Source: Balneolaceae bacterium (GTDB lineage: Bacteria; Bacteroidota; Rhodothermia; Balneolales; Balneolaceae). From it: a DNA stretch of 64,000 bases. The stretch spans positions 124,001-188,000 of the forward strand of contig JAXHMK010000010.1 in the NCBI GenBank assembly GCA_034521495.1. The letters run 5' to 3'. The notes beneath the pieces are model-generated. The model worked only from the letters and a program-made list of their open reading frames with translations. It was not told the origin of the DNA and made no database searches. Positions 9,826-18,641 of the stretch are shown piece after piece. The position numbers were made by a program, and so were the translations under genes. The number at the start of each line of letters is the position of its first letter. Position 1 is the stretch's first letter.

Positions 9826-10968
9826 TTATGATTCAATTGCCTGTTTCAAATCATCAACCAAATCTTCAGCATCTTCAACACCCAGGGATAATCGAATCAG
9901 GGAATCTGTTAAACCTGCTTTGAGCCGAACTTCTCTGGGGATGGAACCATGTGTCATCGATGCAGGATGACTGATTAATGACTCTACACCTCCTAAACTC
10001 TCAGCTAACGTAAATATTTCAGTGTTAGACATGACTTCAGTTGCGCGTTGAATAGTATCATCTTTAAGTGTAAAAGAGACCATCGCACCGAAATCATTCA
10101 TCTGTTTGGAGGCAACACTGTGTTGGGCATGTGATTTTAGCCCCGGGTAGAAAACATTCTCAACGTTTGGGTGTGATTCTAAGAGGTCCACGATCTCTTT
10201 TGCATTTTCGACCGATCGCTGCACCCGCAAATGAAGTGTTTTTATTCCTCTCAATACAAGGTAACAATCCATAGGACCGGGTACGGCTCCGGACGCTTTT
10301 ATCTGGAAACGGATTTTTTCCATAAACTCTTTATTTGAAGATGCTACGGCACCTCCGATAATATCGGAATGACCACCAAGATATTTTGTGGTTGAGTGCA
10401 TGGTTACATCTGCTCCGAGAAGGAGAGGTTGCTGCAAATAGGGGGAGGCAAATGTGTTGTCAACTACAGAAAGTGCACCTGCATCAGAAGCAATTTCAGA
10501 AACTTTTTCGATATCAATTACGCGAAGCATCGGATTTGTAGGTGTTTCAATCCAAACCAGTTGTGTTGAATCTTTTATGGAAGATTTTACTTCTTCGATA
10601 TTCGTCATATCAACAAACGAAAACTCAATTCCATAGGGTTCAAAAACCTGCCGGAAAAGTCTGTAAGTACCTCCGTAAAGATCATTGGTAGAGAGTACAT
10701 GGTCACCCGGTCTCAGGGATTTAATAATGGCGTCGATAGCTGCTACACCACTTGCAAAACATGCACATGCATCAGCCTCTTCAAGACCGGCAATCATTTT
10801 TTCAAGTGCTGTACGTGTTGGGTTCCCTACCCGTGCATAATCATATCCCTGGTGATCATTTGGTGCTTTTTGAGCGTATGTTGAGGTTTGAAAAATTGGA
10901 GGCATAACAGCACCCGAAGTTTTCTCAGGTTCCTGCCCTGCGTGAATTGCTTTTGTATTAAACTTCAT
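9826..10968 (-). CDS. Trans-sulfuration PLP enzyme (cystathionine gamma-synthase/lyase family)
   Basis: A 380-residue enzyme of the Cys/Met metabolism PLP family. The pyridoxal lysine is Lys195 in HSTTKYLGGHSD. YDYARVGNPTR (residues 42-52) and the end-of-domain segment SLGGVESLISHPASMTH are family signatures. Members catalyse cystathionine synthesis or cleavage, or sulfhydrylation of activated homoserine. Sequence reading alone does not separate cystathionine gamma-synthase from gamma-lyase, so no symbol is given. It sits 8 nt after a TPR lipoprotein gene and 13 nt before the thiolase, so it is probably cotranscribed with both, although no metabolic link is obvious. Confidence 0.92.
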   Translation of the reverse strand: MKFNTKAIHAGQEPEKTSGAVMPPIFQTSTYAQKAPNDHQGYDYARVGNPTRTALEKMIAGLEEADACACFASGVAAIDAIIKSLRPGDHVLSTNDLYGGTYRLFRQVFEPYGIEFSFVDMTNIEEVKSSIKDSTQLVWIETPTNPMLRVIDIEKVSEIASDAGALSVVDNTFASPYLQQPLLLGADVTMHSTTKYLGGHSDIIGGAVASSNKEFMEKIRFQIKASGAVPGPMDCYLVLRGIKTLHLRVQRSVENAKEIVDLLESHPNVENVFYPGLKSHAQHSVASKQMNDFGAMVSFTLKDDTIQRATEVMSNTEIFTLAESLGGVESLISHPASMTHGSIPREVRLKAGLTDSLIRLSLGVEDAEDLVDDLKQAIES

Positions 10969-10976
10969 AAATAGAT

Positions 10977-12176
10977 TTAAAAATTATATGATCGTTCGAT
11001 CGATTCGGCCTCTTCATGCATTTCTAAATCCGTATAAACCTGGTAGAGATTACTGATATACCCAAGATTATCGGAATTAATTTCAACAAGTCTTTCCCAA
11101 AGAGGTAAAGAGTACTCCATAAAATTCTGTTCCAACTCTGCAAGATCACCTTCGATGTTCGGAAGTTGACTGAGCCTTGTGGAGGCTTTTTTGTAAAATG
11201 AAGCCATCCTGAACAGGTTCTCTTCTGATGTTGGAAGGGACTCCTGTATCGTTTCAAATATTGAATGCACTGAAGCGAGAAGATTTGTTAACTCTTCCTG
11301 TTCTTCCTTTGTTAACTCACTGTCTGTATCTGAATTTGCTAAAGAATCGGTTCTGTTTTTAAACAGATAGTAAAGCTCTGTTGCAAGTGATTCCTGGTAT
11401 GCATACCGGGTTGGATATTCTCCTGAAAGTTGTTCCAGAAGATCAATGGCTTCTTGGTGTTTATCGCTTAGAATAAGCACATTAATCAAACCATGTTTGA
11501 AAAGAAGCTTGTCGGGGTTGAGCTCAACGAGGCCTTCATATATCCTTTCTGCTTCTGCTAAATCACCAGATTCCAGGTACAAATAGGCCAGTTTCTCGCT
11601 GATTGAAGGGGTGTCTTCATCTTGCTGCTCTTCTGCCTGTTCTAAGGTTTCAATGGCCTGGTTTAAATTTCCATGCTGGTAGTGAGTGGTTGCCAGTAAA
11701 CTATATGTTTGCAAGCTATCCGGGATAAGAGTTATAGCATTTTGGAAATGAGCTACACTCTTTGAATAATTCTCCGTTTGATCTGATTCATTTTTTTGGA
11801 TCAGACGCATTCCACTCTGTTGCTCGGAATGCCAGGCTTGAGACAGAACTTCATCCAATTGTTCTGAGGTACTTGCATCTGCAGAGTAGCTATCGGCAAT
11901 ATCTCTGATATTCATATAAACCGGGTTTCTATTACCGGGATCAGAAATGTTCTGAGAATATTGATATAAAAGATGTGCCTTTTCAGTCTGCAAATCAGTA
12001 TTTCCAGGTTCTTCTGAAATTTGTTGGTTTAAATTACTGATCTGTTCCTGAAGTGATGTCTCTTCGTTATTAGAGGATTTCGAAGTTCCCGTATCACGGA
12101 CGGTGCTGCACGAGAGGGTAAAAAAAATCCCGAATGCAAGCACAAGGCTCAGCATTCGGGGAGTTTGATATATCAT
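10977..12176 (-). CDS. TPR-repeat lipoprotein (second of a tandem pair)
   Basis: A 399-residue lipoprotein with an N-terminal lipobox (FTLSC, Cys23). The body is helical, with several TPR-like units between about residues 130 and 260 (for example YSLLATTHYQHGNLNQAIETLEQA) and one near the C-terminus. It is clearly paralogous to the gene immediately upstream: both have a central region with a proline/aspartate turn before a TPR block, and both end with an AEIN-DN-type TPR followed by QVYT-L-M-EEAE. The genes are only 6 nt apart, which suggests a tandem duplication. Periplasmic or outer-membrane scaffolding is the likely role; no partner can be named. Confidence 0.8.
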   Translation of the reverse strand: MIYQTPRMLSLVLAFGIFFTLSCSTVRDTGTSKSSNNEETSLQEQISNLNQQISEEPGNTDLQTEKAHLLYQYSQNISDPGNRNPVYMNIRDIADSYSADASTSEQLDEVLSQAWHSEQQSGMRLIQKNESDQTENYSKSVAHFQNAITLIPDSLQTYSLLATTHYQHGNLNQAIETLEQAEEQQDEDTPSISEKLAYLYLESGDLAEAERIYEGLVELNPDKLLFKHGLINVLILSDKHQEAIDLLEQLSGEYPTRYAYQESLATELYYLFKNRTDSLANSDTDSELTKEEQEELTNLLASVHSIFETIQESLPTSEENLFRMASFYKKASTRLSQLPNIEGDLAELEQNFMEYSLPLWERLVEINSDNLGYISNLYQVYTDLEMHEEAESIERSYNF

Positions 12177-12182
12177 ATAAAA

Positions 12183-13508
12183 TTAGTTGGAGTTATTAAT
12201 ACCGGCTTTTTCCATTGCTGCTTCAGCTTCCTCTTCCATACCAAGGGCTGTATAGACCTGGAAAAGAGACTGCCAATTTTCTGGGTTATCCGGGTTAATT
12301 TCAGCAGCTCGTTCGTAATATTGTCTTGCTTTTTCCAGATTTTCTTTAGCTCGCTGGTCGTATTCAGCTGCTAATTCGTTGTCCATCGTGTTATTCCGTC
12401 GCTCAAAGAGATTGGCTGCACGGTTTTGATAGATGATACCAAGAATGAAATTCGCAGATTCATCATCAGGAACAAGTTCAACTACTTTAGACATCTCACG
12501 AATGGAGATTTTCGAAAGTTCATCTATTTCTTGTTCTTTAGCATCAATTTCTGATTGGAGCTCTTCAATTTCGGACTGAGTTTGTTCTAACTCTTGTCCC
12601 CGCTGATCTCTTGCTGCTTGTCTTAGTTCAAACAGCTCTTCATAAAGATCTGAAACTTCGTTTGATATCCGTTCAACACTCTGATATATCTGAGTACCCA
12701 GTACGCGTCTGTATTGCGGATTTTCAGGGTCCTTTTCTATTAGCTGTTCTACAAGAGATATAGCTCTGTCCCGTTCACCGGCTTGGATATATGCATCAGC
12801 AAGAAATTGAACGAACATTGATTCATCAGGATATAAATCGCGACCTTCTTGAGCAAACTCAATAGCTTTCTCATACTGGTTATCGAACAAATAAAGACTA
12901 ATCAGGTATTCGTAATCTTCCGGTGCGGGTTGATCAAGCAGCTCCATAGCTTTCTCATAACTTTGGATTGCATCATCAACTTGATTTAACTGATAATATG
13001 TTGAAGACAACACCTGGTAGGTCATTGCACTATCAGGATTGATAACAACAGCATTTTGCAAGTGTTCGAGTGATGTTTCATATGGATTTTCAGTAGCATT
13101 AAAAAGGCTGTCATCATTCTGAATGTTTACACCCATATTGTATTCATCCGCCCAAAAAGAAACTACAGAATTATTTAACTGTTCAAGTTCTTCGGGAGTT
13201 TCGGGTTGTTCCTGCATCAGTGATTTTGCAGTATCGAATGAGGATCTTGCATTTTCATAGACAGGCTGTCGGGTGCTTGGTGGTTCCATTTCATATGCCT
13301 GAGAAGCTAAAACAATCCCTTTATAATAGTGCGCTACATAGTTTGATGAATCTTCTTTAAGGGCTGAATTAACTGTTTCGAGTGCAGCATCAAAATTACC
13401 TGTAACCAGGTTTACCTGCACGTCATTAACCAAGGGATCAGTGGTCTCGCAAGCCCAAAAAAGCAGTAGGGGAGCAAGAATTAGAAAGAGTAGTTTGAAT
13501 CTTTTCAT
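12183..13508 (-). CDS. TPR-repeat lipoprotein (first of a tandem pair)
   Basis: The frame extends up to 13661, but the start is placed at the ATG at 13508. That yields MKRFKLLFLILAPLLLFWAC, a clean lipoprotein signal with the lipid-modified Cys at residue 20; the upstream extension lacks coding character. The 441-residue product contains TPR units around residues 150-265 and a final TPR at about 400-430. A charged coiled-coil segment sits in between at roughly residues 290-340 (EELFELRQAARDQRG, then Glu/Gln-rich heptads). It is a paralogue of the downstream TPR lipoprotein. It is probably the first gene of a four-gene operon with that paralogue, the trans-sulfuration enzyme and the thiolase. 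Confidence 0.8.
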   Translation of the reverse strand: MKRFKLLFLILAPLLLFWACETTDPLVNDVQVNLVTGNFDAALETVNSALKEDSSNYVAHYYKGIVLASQAYEMEPPSTRQPVYENARSSFDTAKSLMQEQPETPEELEQLNNSVVSFWADEYNMGVNIQNDDSLFNATENPYETSLEHLQNAVVINPDSAMTYQVLSSTYYQLNQVDDAIQSYEKAMELLDQPAPEDYEYLISLYLFDNQYEKAIEFAQEGRDLYPDESMFVQFLADAYIQAGERDRAISLVEQLIEKDPENPQYRRVLGTQIYQSVERISNEVSDLYEELFELRQAARDQRGQELEQTQSEIEELQSEIDAKEQEIDELSKISIREMSKVVELVPDDESANFILGIIYQNRAANLFERRNNTMDNELAAEYDQRAKENLEKARQYYERAAEINPDNPENWQSLFQVYTALGMEEEAEAAMEKAGINNSN

Positions 13509-13685
13509 TTTAATATGAGTGATGTTTTTCAGAATTAGTTTAATACTTAGAAAGTAACCATATATAGAGGATTCCGCAATATTAGGTTCCTCTTTTAAAC
13601 AGTTACTGTGGGTTGATTTACTTAAATAATTGGATTTTCTTTCAATTGAATCGGGTTTCAAATCTTATAAGAATAAATAATTGAT

Positions 13686-14066
13686 ATGGTGAAAAAAATT
13701 GTAAAGACAGATAAAGCTCCGGCAGCTATTGGCCCTTACAGTCAGGCTGTTGTTCATCAGAATACACTCTATTGTTCCGGTCAAATTGCACTCGATCCGA
13801 AATCTATGGAATTGGTTAGCAACAATGTTGGCGAACAAACCGAACAGGTAATGAAAAATATTGAACAAGTGCTGCGGGAAGCGGGGAGCAGTTTTGATAA
13901 AGTTTTAAAATGTTCAATTTTTTTGGCAGATATGGATGATTTTTCGGAAGTCAATGAAATTTATGGTAGTTATTTTTCAGATAATCCCCCGGCGAGAGAA
14001 ACTGTAGAAGTCAGCCGGCTGCCAAAAAATGTAAAAATTGAGATTAGCTGTACTGCGTATGTTTAA
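13686..14066 (+). CDS. RidA family enamine/imine deaminase
   Basis: This 126-residue protein matches the YjgF/YER057c/UK114 (RidA) family over its full length. RidA hydrolyses reactive enamine/imine intermediates released by PLP enzymes. The conserved residues are present: GPYSQA near the N-terminus (16-21), Arg104 in PPARETVEVS, which binds the substrate carboxylate in RidA, and Glu119 near the C-terminus. It is a lone plus-strand gene, divergent from the TPR operon and convergent with the M23 peptidase gene. The two convergent stops share the four bases TTAA at 14063-14066. Confidence 0.93.
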   Translation: MVKKIVKTDKAPAAIGPYSQAVVHQNTLYCSGQIALDPKSMELVSNNVGEQTEQVMKNIEQVLREAGSSFDKVLKCSIFLADMDDFSEVNEIYGSYFSDNPPARETVEVSRLPKNVKIEISCTAYV

Positions 14067-15946
14067 TTTGTGAAAGAAAAAGAGGCTGTTTTTGATGTGT
14101 GATTGCCCATTCCGTCAAAAACTTCAACCTCAATGTAGTTTTGATTTGCAGGAACATACCCCGGAACGTAATAAAAGAGAGATTTTCTGTCGGGATCGTA
14201 TTCTGTAATTCCCGGTTTGCCATTTACAGTAATAGTAGATGATTGATAATCAATACCGGTATCGCGATCAACTGCTGGCACTCTTATGATATAATTACCC
14301 GCCAGGTTTTTTTCAAGCTGAGGATTACCAACCCAGGGTGGTGTACTGTCTTCCATAATTACCAGGCTGCTGATTTCTCTCAATGAAGATCTAATTATTC
14401 CGCCTTCATTAACCGCTCCCATGAAGTAGAATCGATTTCTGAATTTATCAACCGAAAACAATCCCAGGCGCTCATTGTCTTTTAGATCTTCGGGAAGAAT
14501 GTAGTTAAAATAGATCTGCTCCTCAATGGGTAAACGATCAGGGGAGAAATTGAATTGAATTTCATCACCAATCCTGGATATGTCCAGGTGTAAATGTAAG
14601 GAGTCATACAGGGCCTTTTTGGGGAATTCAATCCACATTCGTTGGTCAGGTGTACTAAATACCTGTTTATTATCAGGAATCAGTTTTTTTTCGATCGATG
14701 AATTTGAACTGAACCGAATGGATTCCTGGTTGTTTGATACTTGAAACGCAACTGATTCCGAACTTGCAAGCAGGGGAGTGTTATTATTAAATATAACCTG
14801 TCTTCTGTTTACAGTAAATGGTTTTCTGGTTTTAGGCGGAGCAGGATAAGTTGGTACATCTGTGATTTTATCTATTCTGTTGGAGCTTGTTACATTAAGT
14901 GTTACTGAAGCTTCGGCCGTATTTCCAAAGATATCAGAAGCGATGATGCGCAGGGGGTATCTCCCTTCATCAAAAGCAAGTATTCCTCTGTTCTTCAAAA
15001 TTTTATAAATGGGGAGTTGATTCCCATTAACCTTATAAAGCCGTTGAAATCCTCGCCGGGTCTCTGCAAGAATCTGGTATGATCTATCCAGGAACATGTG
15101 ACTACTTTCTGCAAACGAAAATTGGTCAGAGCTGGAATGGTATAGAGTATCTGATTGATGGACTAATGTTAAGGTATGAACGGCATATACATTGGGTGTA
15201 TAATTTGCTTTGTCGTGCACATTTATTGCTAAACCCACAGGTTGATTGACAGTAATATCCCCAAAATCATATCGTTTGCCATCTTTTTTGGCATTTTTTA
15301 TTTGAAACCCTTCATGTTTTAAAGAGGCAGGATTTAAAAATTCGATAGCTAACTGACGGAAAACCGGCTCTAAATTATCTCTGATGCTGATATTAGTAAG
15401 AAGCGGGTTGAAGGGTTTATTTTCTGGATTTCTGAGCTCAAAATGAAGATGAGGTGGACCTACTCCTGACGAACCGGTAAATGCTATTACTTCCCCTTTT
15501 TCATAATAGAGAGAATCCTCTTCAATAATTCTATTAAGAACAAATGAGTAATCCTGCATCCTGATAGAGTCCGTATAAGATTGTAAATCTGGCTCAAATC
15601 TGTTCAGATGGGCATATACAGAATAGGAACCGTCGTTATGTTTCATGTAAATTACATTCCCATATCCATTGGGGCCGGTTCCAATTCTATGAATAATTCC
15701 ATTGCGGGTGGCGAAAACTTTGTAGCCTTCCTGGCCCCAGGTGCGAATATCTAAACCGGCATGAAGATGGGCAGACCGTGTCTCTCCAAAAGTTGAGGAG
15801 ATCTGGTTTGTTGCATCGGTAGGCCACGCATACTCAACAGAATCTGCCATGAAAGGTAGTGGTTGGGAAGAAAGACAACCCTGAGGTAAAACAAATCCAC
15901 AAATCCCGAAAAACAGGATTATATATTTAAATACTGGACTGAACAT
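14063..15946 (-). CDS. M23 (LytM-type) metallopeptidase with long C-terminal extension
   Basis: A 627-residue exported protein with a hydrophobic N-terminus; a Cys at residue 24 (PQGC) could be a lipobox. The M23 domain spans about residues 38-190. Zinc and catalytic residues are visible: His62 and Asp66 (HLHAGLD), His113 (YAHL) and His166/His168 (PPHLHFE). M23 enzymes cleave peptidoglycan cross-bridges, or act as activators when inactive; here the site looks complete. Residues 190-627 are beta-rich, of Ig-like character, without a family I recognise. The start lies 20 nt inside the FAH-hydrolase gene, implying translational coupling. Confidence 0.88.
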   Translation of the reverse strand: MFSPVFKYIILFFGICGFVLPQGCLSSQPLPFMADSVEYAWPTDATNQISSTFGETRSAHLHAGLDIRTWGQEGYKVFATRNGIIHRIGTGPNGYGNVIYMKHNDGSYSVYAHLNRFEPDLQSYTDSIRMQDYSFVLNRIIEEDSLYYEKGEVIAFTGSSGVGPPHLHFELRNPENKPFNPLLTNISIRDNLEPVFRQLAIEFLNPASLKHEGFQIKNAKKDGKRYDFGDITVNQPVGLAINVHDKANYTPNVYAVHTLTLVHQSDTLYHSSSDQFSFAESSHMFLDRSYQILAETRRGFQRLYKVNGNQLPIYKILKNRGILAFDEGRYPLRIIASDIFGNTAEASVTLNVTSSNRIDKITDVPTYPAPPKTRKPFTVNRRQVIFNNNTPLLASSESVAFQVSNNQESIRFSSNSSIEKKLIPDNKQVFSTPDQRMWIEFPKKALYDSLHLHLDISRIGDEIQFNFSPDRLPIEEQIYFNYILPEDLKDNERLGLFSVDKFRNRFYFMGAVNEGGIIRSSLREISSLVIMEDSTPPWVGNPQLEKNLAGNYIIRVPAVDRDTGIDYQSSTITVNGKPGITEYDPDRKSLFYYVPGYVPANQNYIEVEVFDGMGNHTSKTASFSFTN

Positions 15947-16589
15947 ATACTTTTAAGGTTGAAAGTTGATTTCCAATGGATGCTTCCACAACATCCCCAT
16001 CAACAATGGGGCTTACACCATCAGGAGTTCCTGTAAAAATTAGATCCCCCGGATTAAGGGTAAAATGATGTGACAGATAAGATATAATATCAGACGGAGA
16101 AAAAAGCATATTTAAGGTATTTCCATCCTGGCGAACTTCACCATTTACATGTATCCGAATATTTAGATTTTGCAGATCTATTGATGAGTTGAATTCAACA
16201 AAATTTCCAACAGGAGCAAATGTGTTAAGACCTTTTGAGAGAGTCCAGGGCAAGCCGTTACTCTTTGCAGCAGATTGAATATCCCGGGCAGTTACATCAA
16301 TGCCAACCGCTATCGCCCGGATAAACTTGAGTGCATCGGCAACAGTACAATTTTTAACCTCCTGACCAATAAGCAATACCAGCTCTACTTCATGGTGAAC
16401 AGTTGATGAACGACGGGGTAATTGAATGGTTTCTTCATTAAAAAGAAGGCTGCTTCTCGGTTTTAGAAAAACAACTGGTTCCTCCGTTTGCCTGCTTTTC
16501 ATCTCTTTGATATGTCTGGCATAATTTCGGCCAATACAATATACAGAGCCGAATTGAAGTTGGGGATATTCTTTTATTGTATAATCCAT
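15927..16589 (-). CDS. Fumarylacetoacetate hydrolase (FAH) family protein, acylpyruvase-like
   Basis: A 220-residue protein covering the catalytic FAH domain, the size of FAHD1-like acylpyruvases or oxaloacetate decarboxylases. The metal ligands are seen in HHEVEL (Glu67, Glu69) and GIDVTARD (Asp98). GRNYARH near the N-terminus and FTGTPDGV near the C-terminus are further family marks. It cleaves or decarboxylates small 2,4-dioxo or oxaloacetate-like substrates; the exact substrate cannot be told. The gene starts 17 nt beyond the L21-L27 terminator and overlaps the M23 gene by 20 nt, so expression needs its own promoter or readthrough. Confidence 0.88.
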   Translation of the reverse strand: MDYTIKEYPQLQFGSVYCIGRNYARHIKEMKSRQTEEPVVFLKPRSSLLFNEETIQLPRRSSTVHHEVELVLLIGQEVKNCTVADALKFIRAIAVGIDVTARDIQSAAKSNGLPWTLSKGLNTFAPVGNFVEFNSSIDLQNLNIRIHVNGEVRQDGNTLNMLFSPSDIISYLSHHFTLNPGDLIFTGTPDGVSPIVDGDVVEASIGNQLSTLKVYVQSSI

Positions 16590-16599
16590 AACCCCAAAA

Positions 16600-16633
16600 T
16601 AAAAAAAGCCCTGACAACATTGTTATCAGGGCT
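16600..16633 (-). terminator. Intrinsic terminator of the rplU-rpmA operon
   Basis: A hairpin with stem AGCCCTGA/TCAGGGCT, extended by CAACA/TGTT, occupies 16607-16633. On the minus strand it is followed by a run of seven T (16606-16600). It lies 17 nt after the rpmA stop. The A-run on the other side means it cannot work as a T-tailed terminator for the plus strand. Confidence 0.85.
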
Positions 16634-16650
16634 GTAAAAAAAATAAAATT

Positions 16651-16905
16651 TTATGCTTCCTCTACAGAGATGTATTTGCGTCCATTACCTCTGGTTCGGA
16701 AAGTAACCTGGCCGTCAACAAGGGCGAAGAGAGTGTCATCGCCGCCGCGGCCTACATTTTCACCGGGATGGAATTTAGTGCCTCGCTGCCGTACGATAAT
16801 ATTTCCGGCACGCACAACTTCACCACCATATTTCTTTACTCCCAGTCGTTTCGATTCTGAATCTCGTCCGTTTCTTGTCGATCCTTGACCTTTCTTATGC
16901 GCCAT
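16651..16905 (-). CDS. rpmA: 50S ribosomal protein L27
   Basis: An 84-residue protein beginning [20 protein letters not shown], the canonical L27 N-terminus that reaches toward the peptidyl-transferase centre. Unlike Firmicutes L27 there is no N-terminal extension needing cleavage. The central [11 protein letters not shown] and [11 protein letters not shown] motifs are conserved, and the length is normal. It lies 13 nt after rplU and is followed by a strong intrinsic terminator, giving a two-gene operon. Confidence 0.98.
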   Translation of the reverse strand: MAHKKGQGSTRNGRDSESKRLGVKKYGGEVVRAGNIIVRQRGTKFHPGENVGRGGDDTLFALVDGQVTFRTRGNGRKYISVEEA

Positions 16906-16918
16906 AATTTACCTCGTA

Positions 16919-17227
16919 TTAAGAAATTTTTTCGATTTGAAGTTGAGTTATAGGCTGTCTGTGCCCGTTCTTAACTCGATATCCTTTTCTTCGTTTCTTT
17001 TTGAAAACCATTACTTTATCGGCTTTCAGGTGTTCTACGATTTTTGCTTCTACTTTAGCACCTTTTACAGTGGGTTTGCCGATTTTAACTTTTCCTTTCT
17101 CATCTTTCACCAGAAGAACTTCATCCAGTGTGATATTTTCATCGTCAGAGGAAAGTCTGTTAACAAAAATTGTTTGGTCTTCAGCAACCTTATATTGATG
17201 CCCGCCAATTTTTACGATAGCGTACAT
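16919..17227 (-). CDS. rplU: 50S ribosomal protein L21
   Basis: A 102-residue protein of normal length. It starts MYAIVKIGGHQYKV and carries the C-terminal KRRKGYRVKNGHRQP segment typical of bacterial L21, which binds 23S rRNA. It is the first gene of the rplU-rpmA operon. A TATCTTTG element 43-50 nt upstream of the start is a plausible promoter. An antisense frame of similar length covers the same bases but has no protein-like features. Confidence 0.98.
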   Translation of the reverse strand: MYAIVKIGGHQYKVAEDQTIFVNRLSSDDENITLDEVLLVKDEKGKVKIGKPTVKGAKVEAKIVEHLKADKVMVFKKKRRKGYRVKNGHRQPITQLQIEKIS

Positions 17228-17270
17228 ATGAGTTAATTTCTTATTGTTTGTTCAAATTTTGAATAGACTC

Positions 17271-17278
17271 CAAAGATA
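17271..17278 (-). promoter_or_regulatory. Candidate promoter -7 element for rplU
   Basis: The minus strand reads TATCTTTG, an exact match to the TAnnTTTG -7 consensus known for the Bacteroidota primary sigma factor. The upstream -33 region (GTTTCA about 23 nt away) only partly matches TTTG. It lies 43-50 nt before the rplU ATG. No transcript evidence is available here. Confidence 0.4.
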
Positions 17279-17419
17279 GTAGTTTTAAAAGTGAATTGAA
17301 ACTACTATTAGTTATGTTTTTCAACCTGCACGGATTGTTGAAATTTTTTTTGAGTGTGAGGAATGAAGAGTGTAATTTCATTTTAAACTATCATTTACTG
17401 ATCTACGCAAATTAATACT

Positions 17420-17587
17420 ATGGGTAAATTACCAGATCTGCATAAACAAGCATTTAAATACAAGAACACTAAGAAACTTCAACATGATGGCGGTCGCGCC
17501 TGGATTAAAGATTCACAACTTTTTGAGTCCAGAAAAGATGCTAATGGGCGGCTCATCACAAAGAAAGATCAAAAAGAGAAAAGCTGA
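17420..17587 (+). CDS. Small basic hypothetical protein (55 aa)
   Basis: An ATG at 17420 opens a 55-residue frame ending in TGA at 17587. The product begins MGKLPDLHKQAFKYKN and is rich in Lys, Asp and Gln, with one Trp and no hydrophobic core segment. It looks like a soluble, basic, possibly nucleic-acid-binding peptide, but I do not recognise a family. Support for coding is moderate: the composition is protein-like and the frame fills a space otherwise lacking a gene between divergent rplU and convergent lexA. There is no clear Shine-Dalgarno sequence, as for most genes in this window. Confidence 0.5.
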   Translation: MGKLPDLHKQAFKYKNTKKLQHDGGRAWIKDSQLFESRKDANGRLITKKDQKEKS

Positions 17588-17617
17588 CATTCTCTCATTA
17601 CTCAAGACTGTTCTGAT

Positions 17618-17678
17618 GATGGCGCAAGTGTCTCGCTTGTGCCTGATGTAAGGAGCACGAGCGAGACGATCGCGCTAT
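17618..17678. repeat. BIME-like palindromic repeat, copy 1
   Basis: Two inverted arms: GGCGCAAGTGTCTCGCTTGTG and, 10-15 nt further, GCACGAGCGAGACGATCGCG. Each arm is itself a small hairpin with a TCT or AGA loop (CAAGTG/CGCTTG with one G-T wobble; CGAGCG/CGATCG with one mismatch). It ends 14 nt before the lexA stop codon. Related copies are at 31767-31832, 51959-52031 and 52179-52204. Confidence 0.75.
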
Positions 17679-17692
17679 TCTCATGATTAACA

Positions 17693-18352
17693 TTAGCTCG
17701 CTTTCTTGGTCGGAATTCCTTTGTGAATCCCCGTTCGGTTCACGTGACCAATGTATTTACCGATAATTCGCACCTCCTCAAATACATCCGGTTCTATCAC
17801 AATATCATCAAACTCTTCATTAGCGGGTTCTAATCTCAAACCGTCATTATCAGAGTAGATGCGTTTCAAACTGGTCTCACCATTGTATAAAACAGCGCCA
17901 ATATCTCCATCTTTCACATCTTTATCCATCAGAAGGACGAAATCTCCATCATAAATGCCAGCATCTTTCATACTCATGCCGGAAACCCGCAATGCAAACA
18001 TATCATCCATGTTGGGAAAAAGAGTTTCAAGGGTTATTGTACCAAGATCGGCCTCTACAGCCTCCTGCAGATATCCGGCTGCAATCAGTCCGCGAACCGG
18101 AATGCCGGTGCTTTTCTTAATTCCAAGATTACCCTCGTAATCCGGATGAATATCATATTCATCGTCATCTGTTTTAATCAGGTATCCTTTTTTGAGAAGA
18201 GCCTGTATATTTTGGGTTACGCTATTAGGGGATTTATAGTTAAATGCTTCGGCTATTTCCCTGTAGGTTGGCCAAACATCGTGCTCTTTTTTATAGTCGA
18301 TGATGAAATCAAAAAACTCCTTCTGTTTTCGGGTAAGTTGGGCATTATCCAT
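17693..18352 (-). CDS. lexA: LexA SOS repressor
   Basis: A 219-residue protein with the LexA architecture. It has an N-terminal winged helix (residues 5-65, LTRKQKEFFDFI through PTYREIAEAF and SPNSVTQNIQALLKKGYL) and a C-terminal S24 autoprotease domain. The self-cleavage site is Ala92-Gly93 in LIAAGYLQEA, with the catalytic dyad Ser127 in SGMSMKDAGI and Lys163 in ETSLKRIY. RecA-stimulated self-cleavage derepresses the SOS regulon. No classic SOS box is recognisable upstream; an imperfect dyad around ACATGT (18370s) lies in the leader. It is monocistronic, flanked downstream by a palindromic repeat. Confidence 0.95.
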   Translation of the reverse strand: MDNAQLTRKQKEFFDFIIDYKKEHDVWPTYREIAEAFNYKSPNSVTQNIQALLKKGYLIKTDDDEYDIHPDYEGNLGIKKSTGIPVRGLIAAGYLQEAVEADLGTITLETLFPNMDDMFALRVSGMSMKDAGIYDGDFVLLMDKDVKDGDIGAVLYNGETSLKRIYSDNDGLRLEPANEEFDDIVIEPDVFEEVRIIGKYIGHVNRTGIHKGIPTKKAS

Positions 18353-18568
18353 AGTGACAATTTAGATTATGTGCAATACATGTGTAATAAACAAAGAACT
18401 TTTATTAAATACAATGGCATGATTTTTAATTTTTCCTGAAAGGTATCTTTAGGTTAATGTTTTGAAATGGCAGATCAGATACAGATTGGGATAAGGCTTT
18501 GGAGGCTCATATTGAATGAAGATAGATCTGAGAAATTCCAAATTATCATCTGTATTCATTGGTAGAAA

Positions 18569-18628
18569 AGTAGGCAGTTGACAGTTGGCAATATAACTTT
18601 GCCTACTGCCTACTGCCTACTGCCTATT
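18569..18628. repeat. Heptanucleotide tandem repeat with internal inverted repeat
   Basis: The heptamer GCCTACT is repeated three times in full at 18601-18621, with a fourth variant copy (GCCTATT) to 18628. Twenty-six nt upstream, AGTAGGCAGT (18569-18578) is the exact reverse complement of ACTGCCTACT inside the array, so the region can fold back. It lies 13 nt beyond the stop of the glutaryl-CoA dehydrogenase-like gene. Confidence 0.85.
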
Positions 18629-18641
18629 TCATTTTTGAATT

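Noticed and set aside
18353-18420. SOS box upstream of lexA
   Set aside because: Only an imperfect dyad around ACATGT is visible, and no second copy in the window supports it as an operator.
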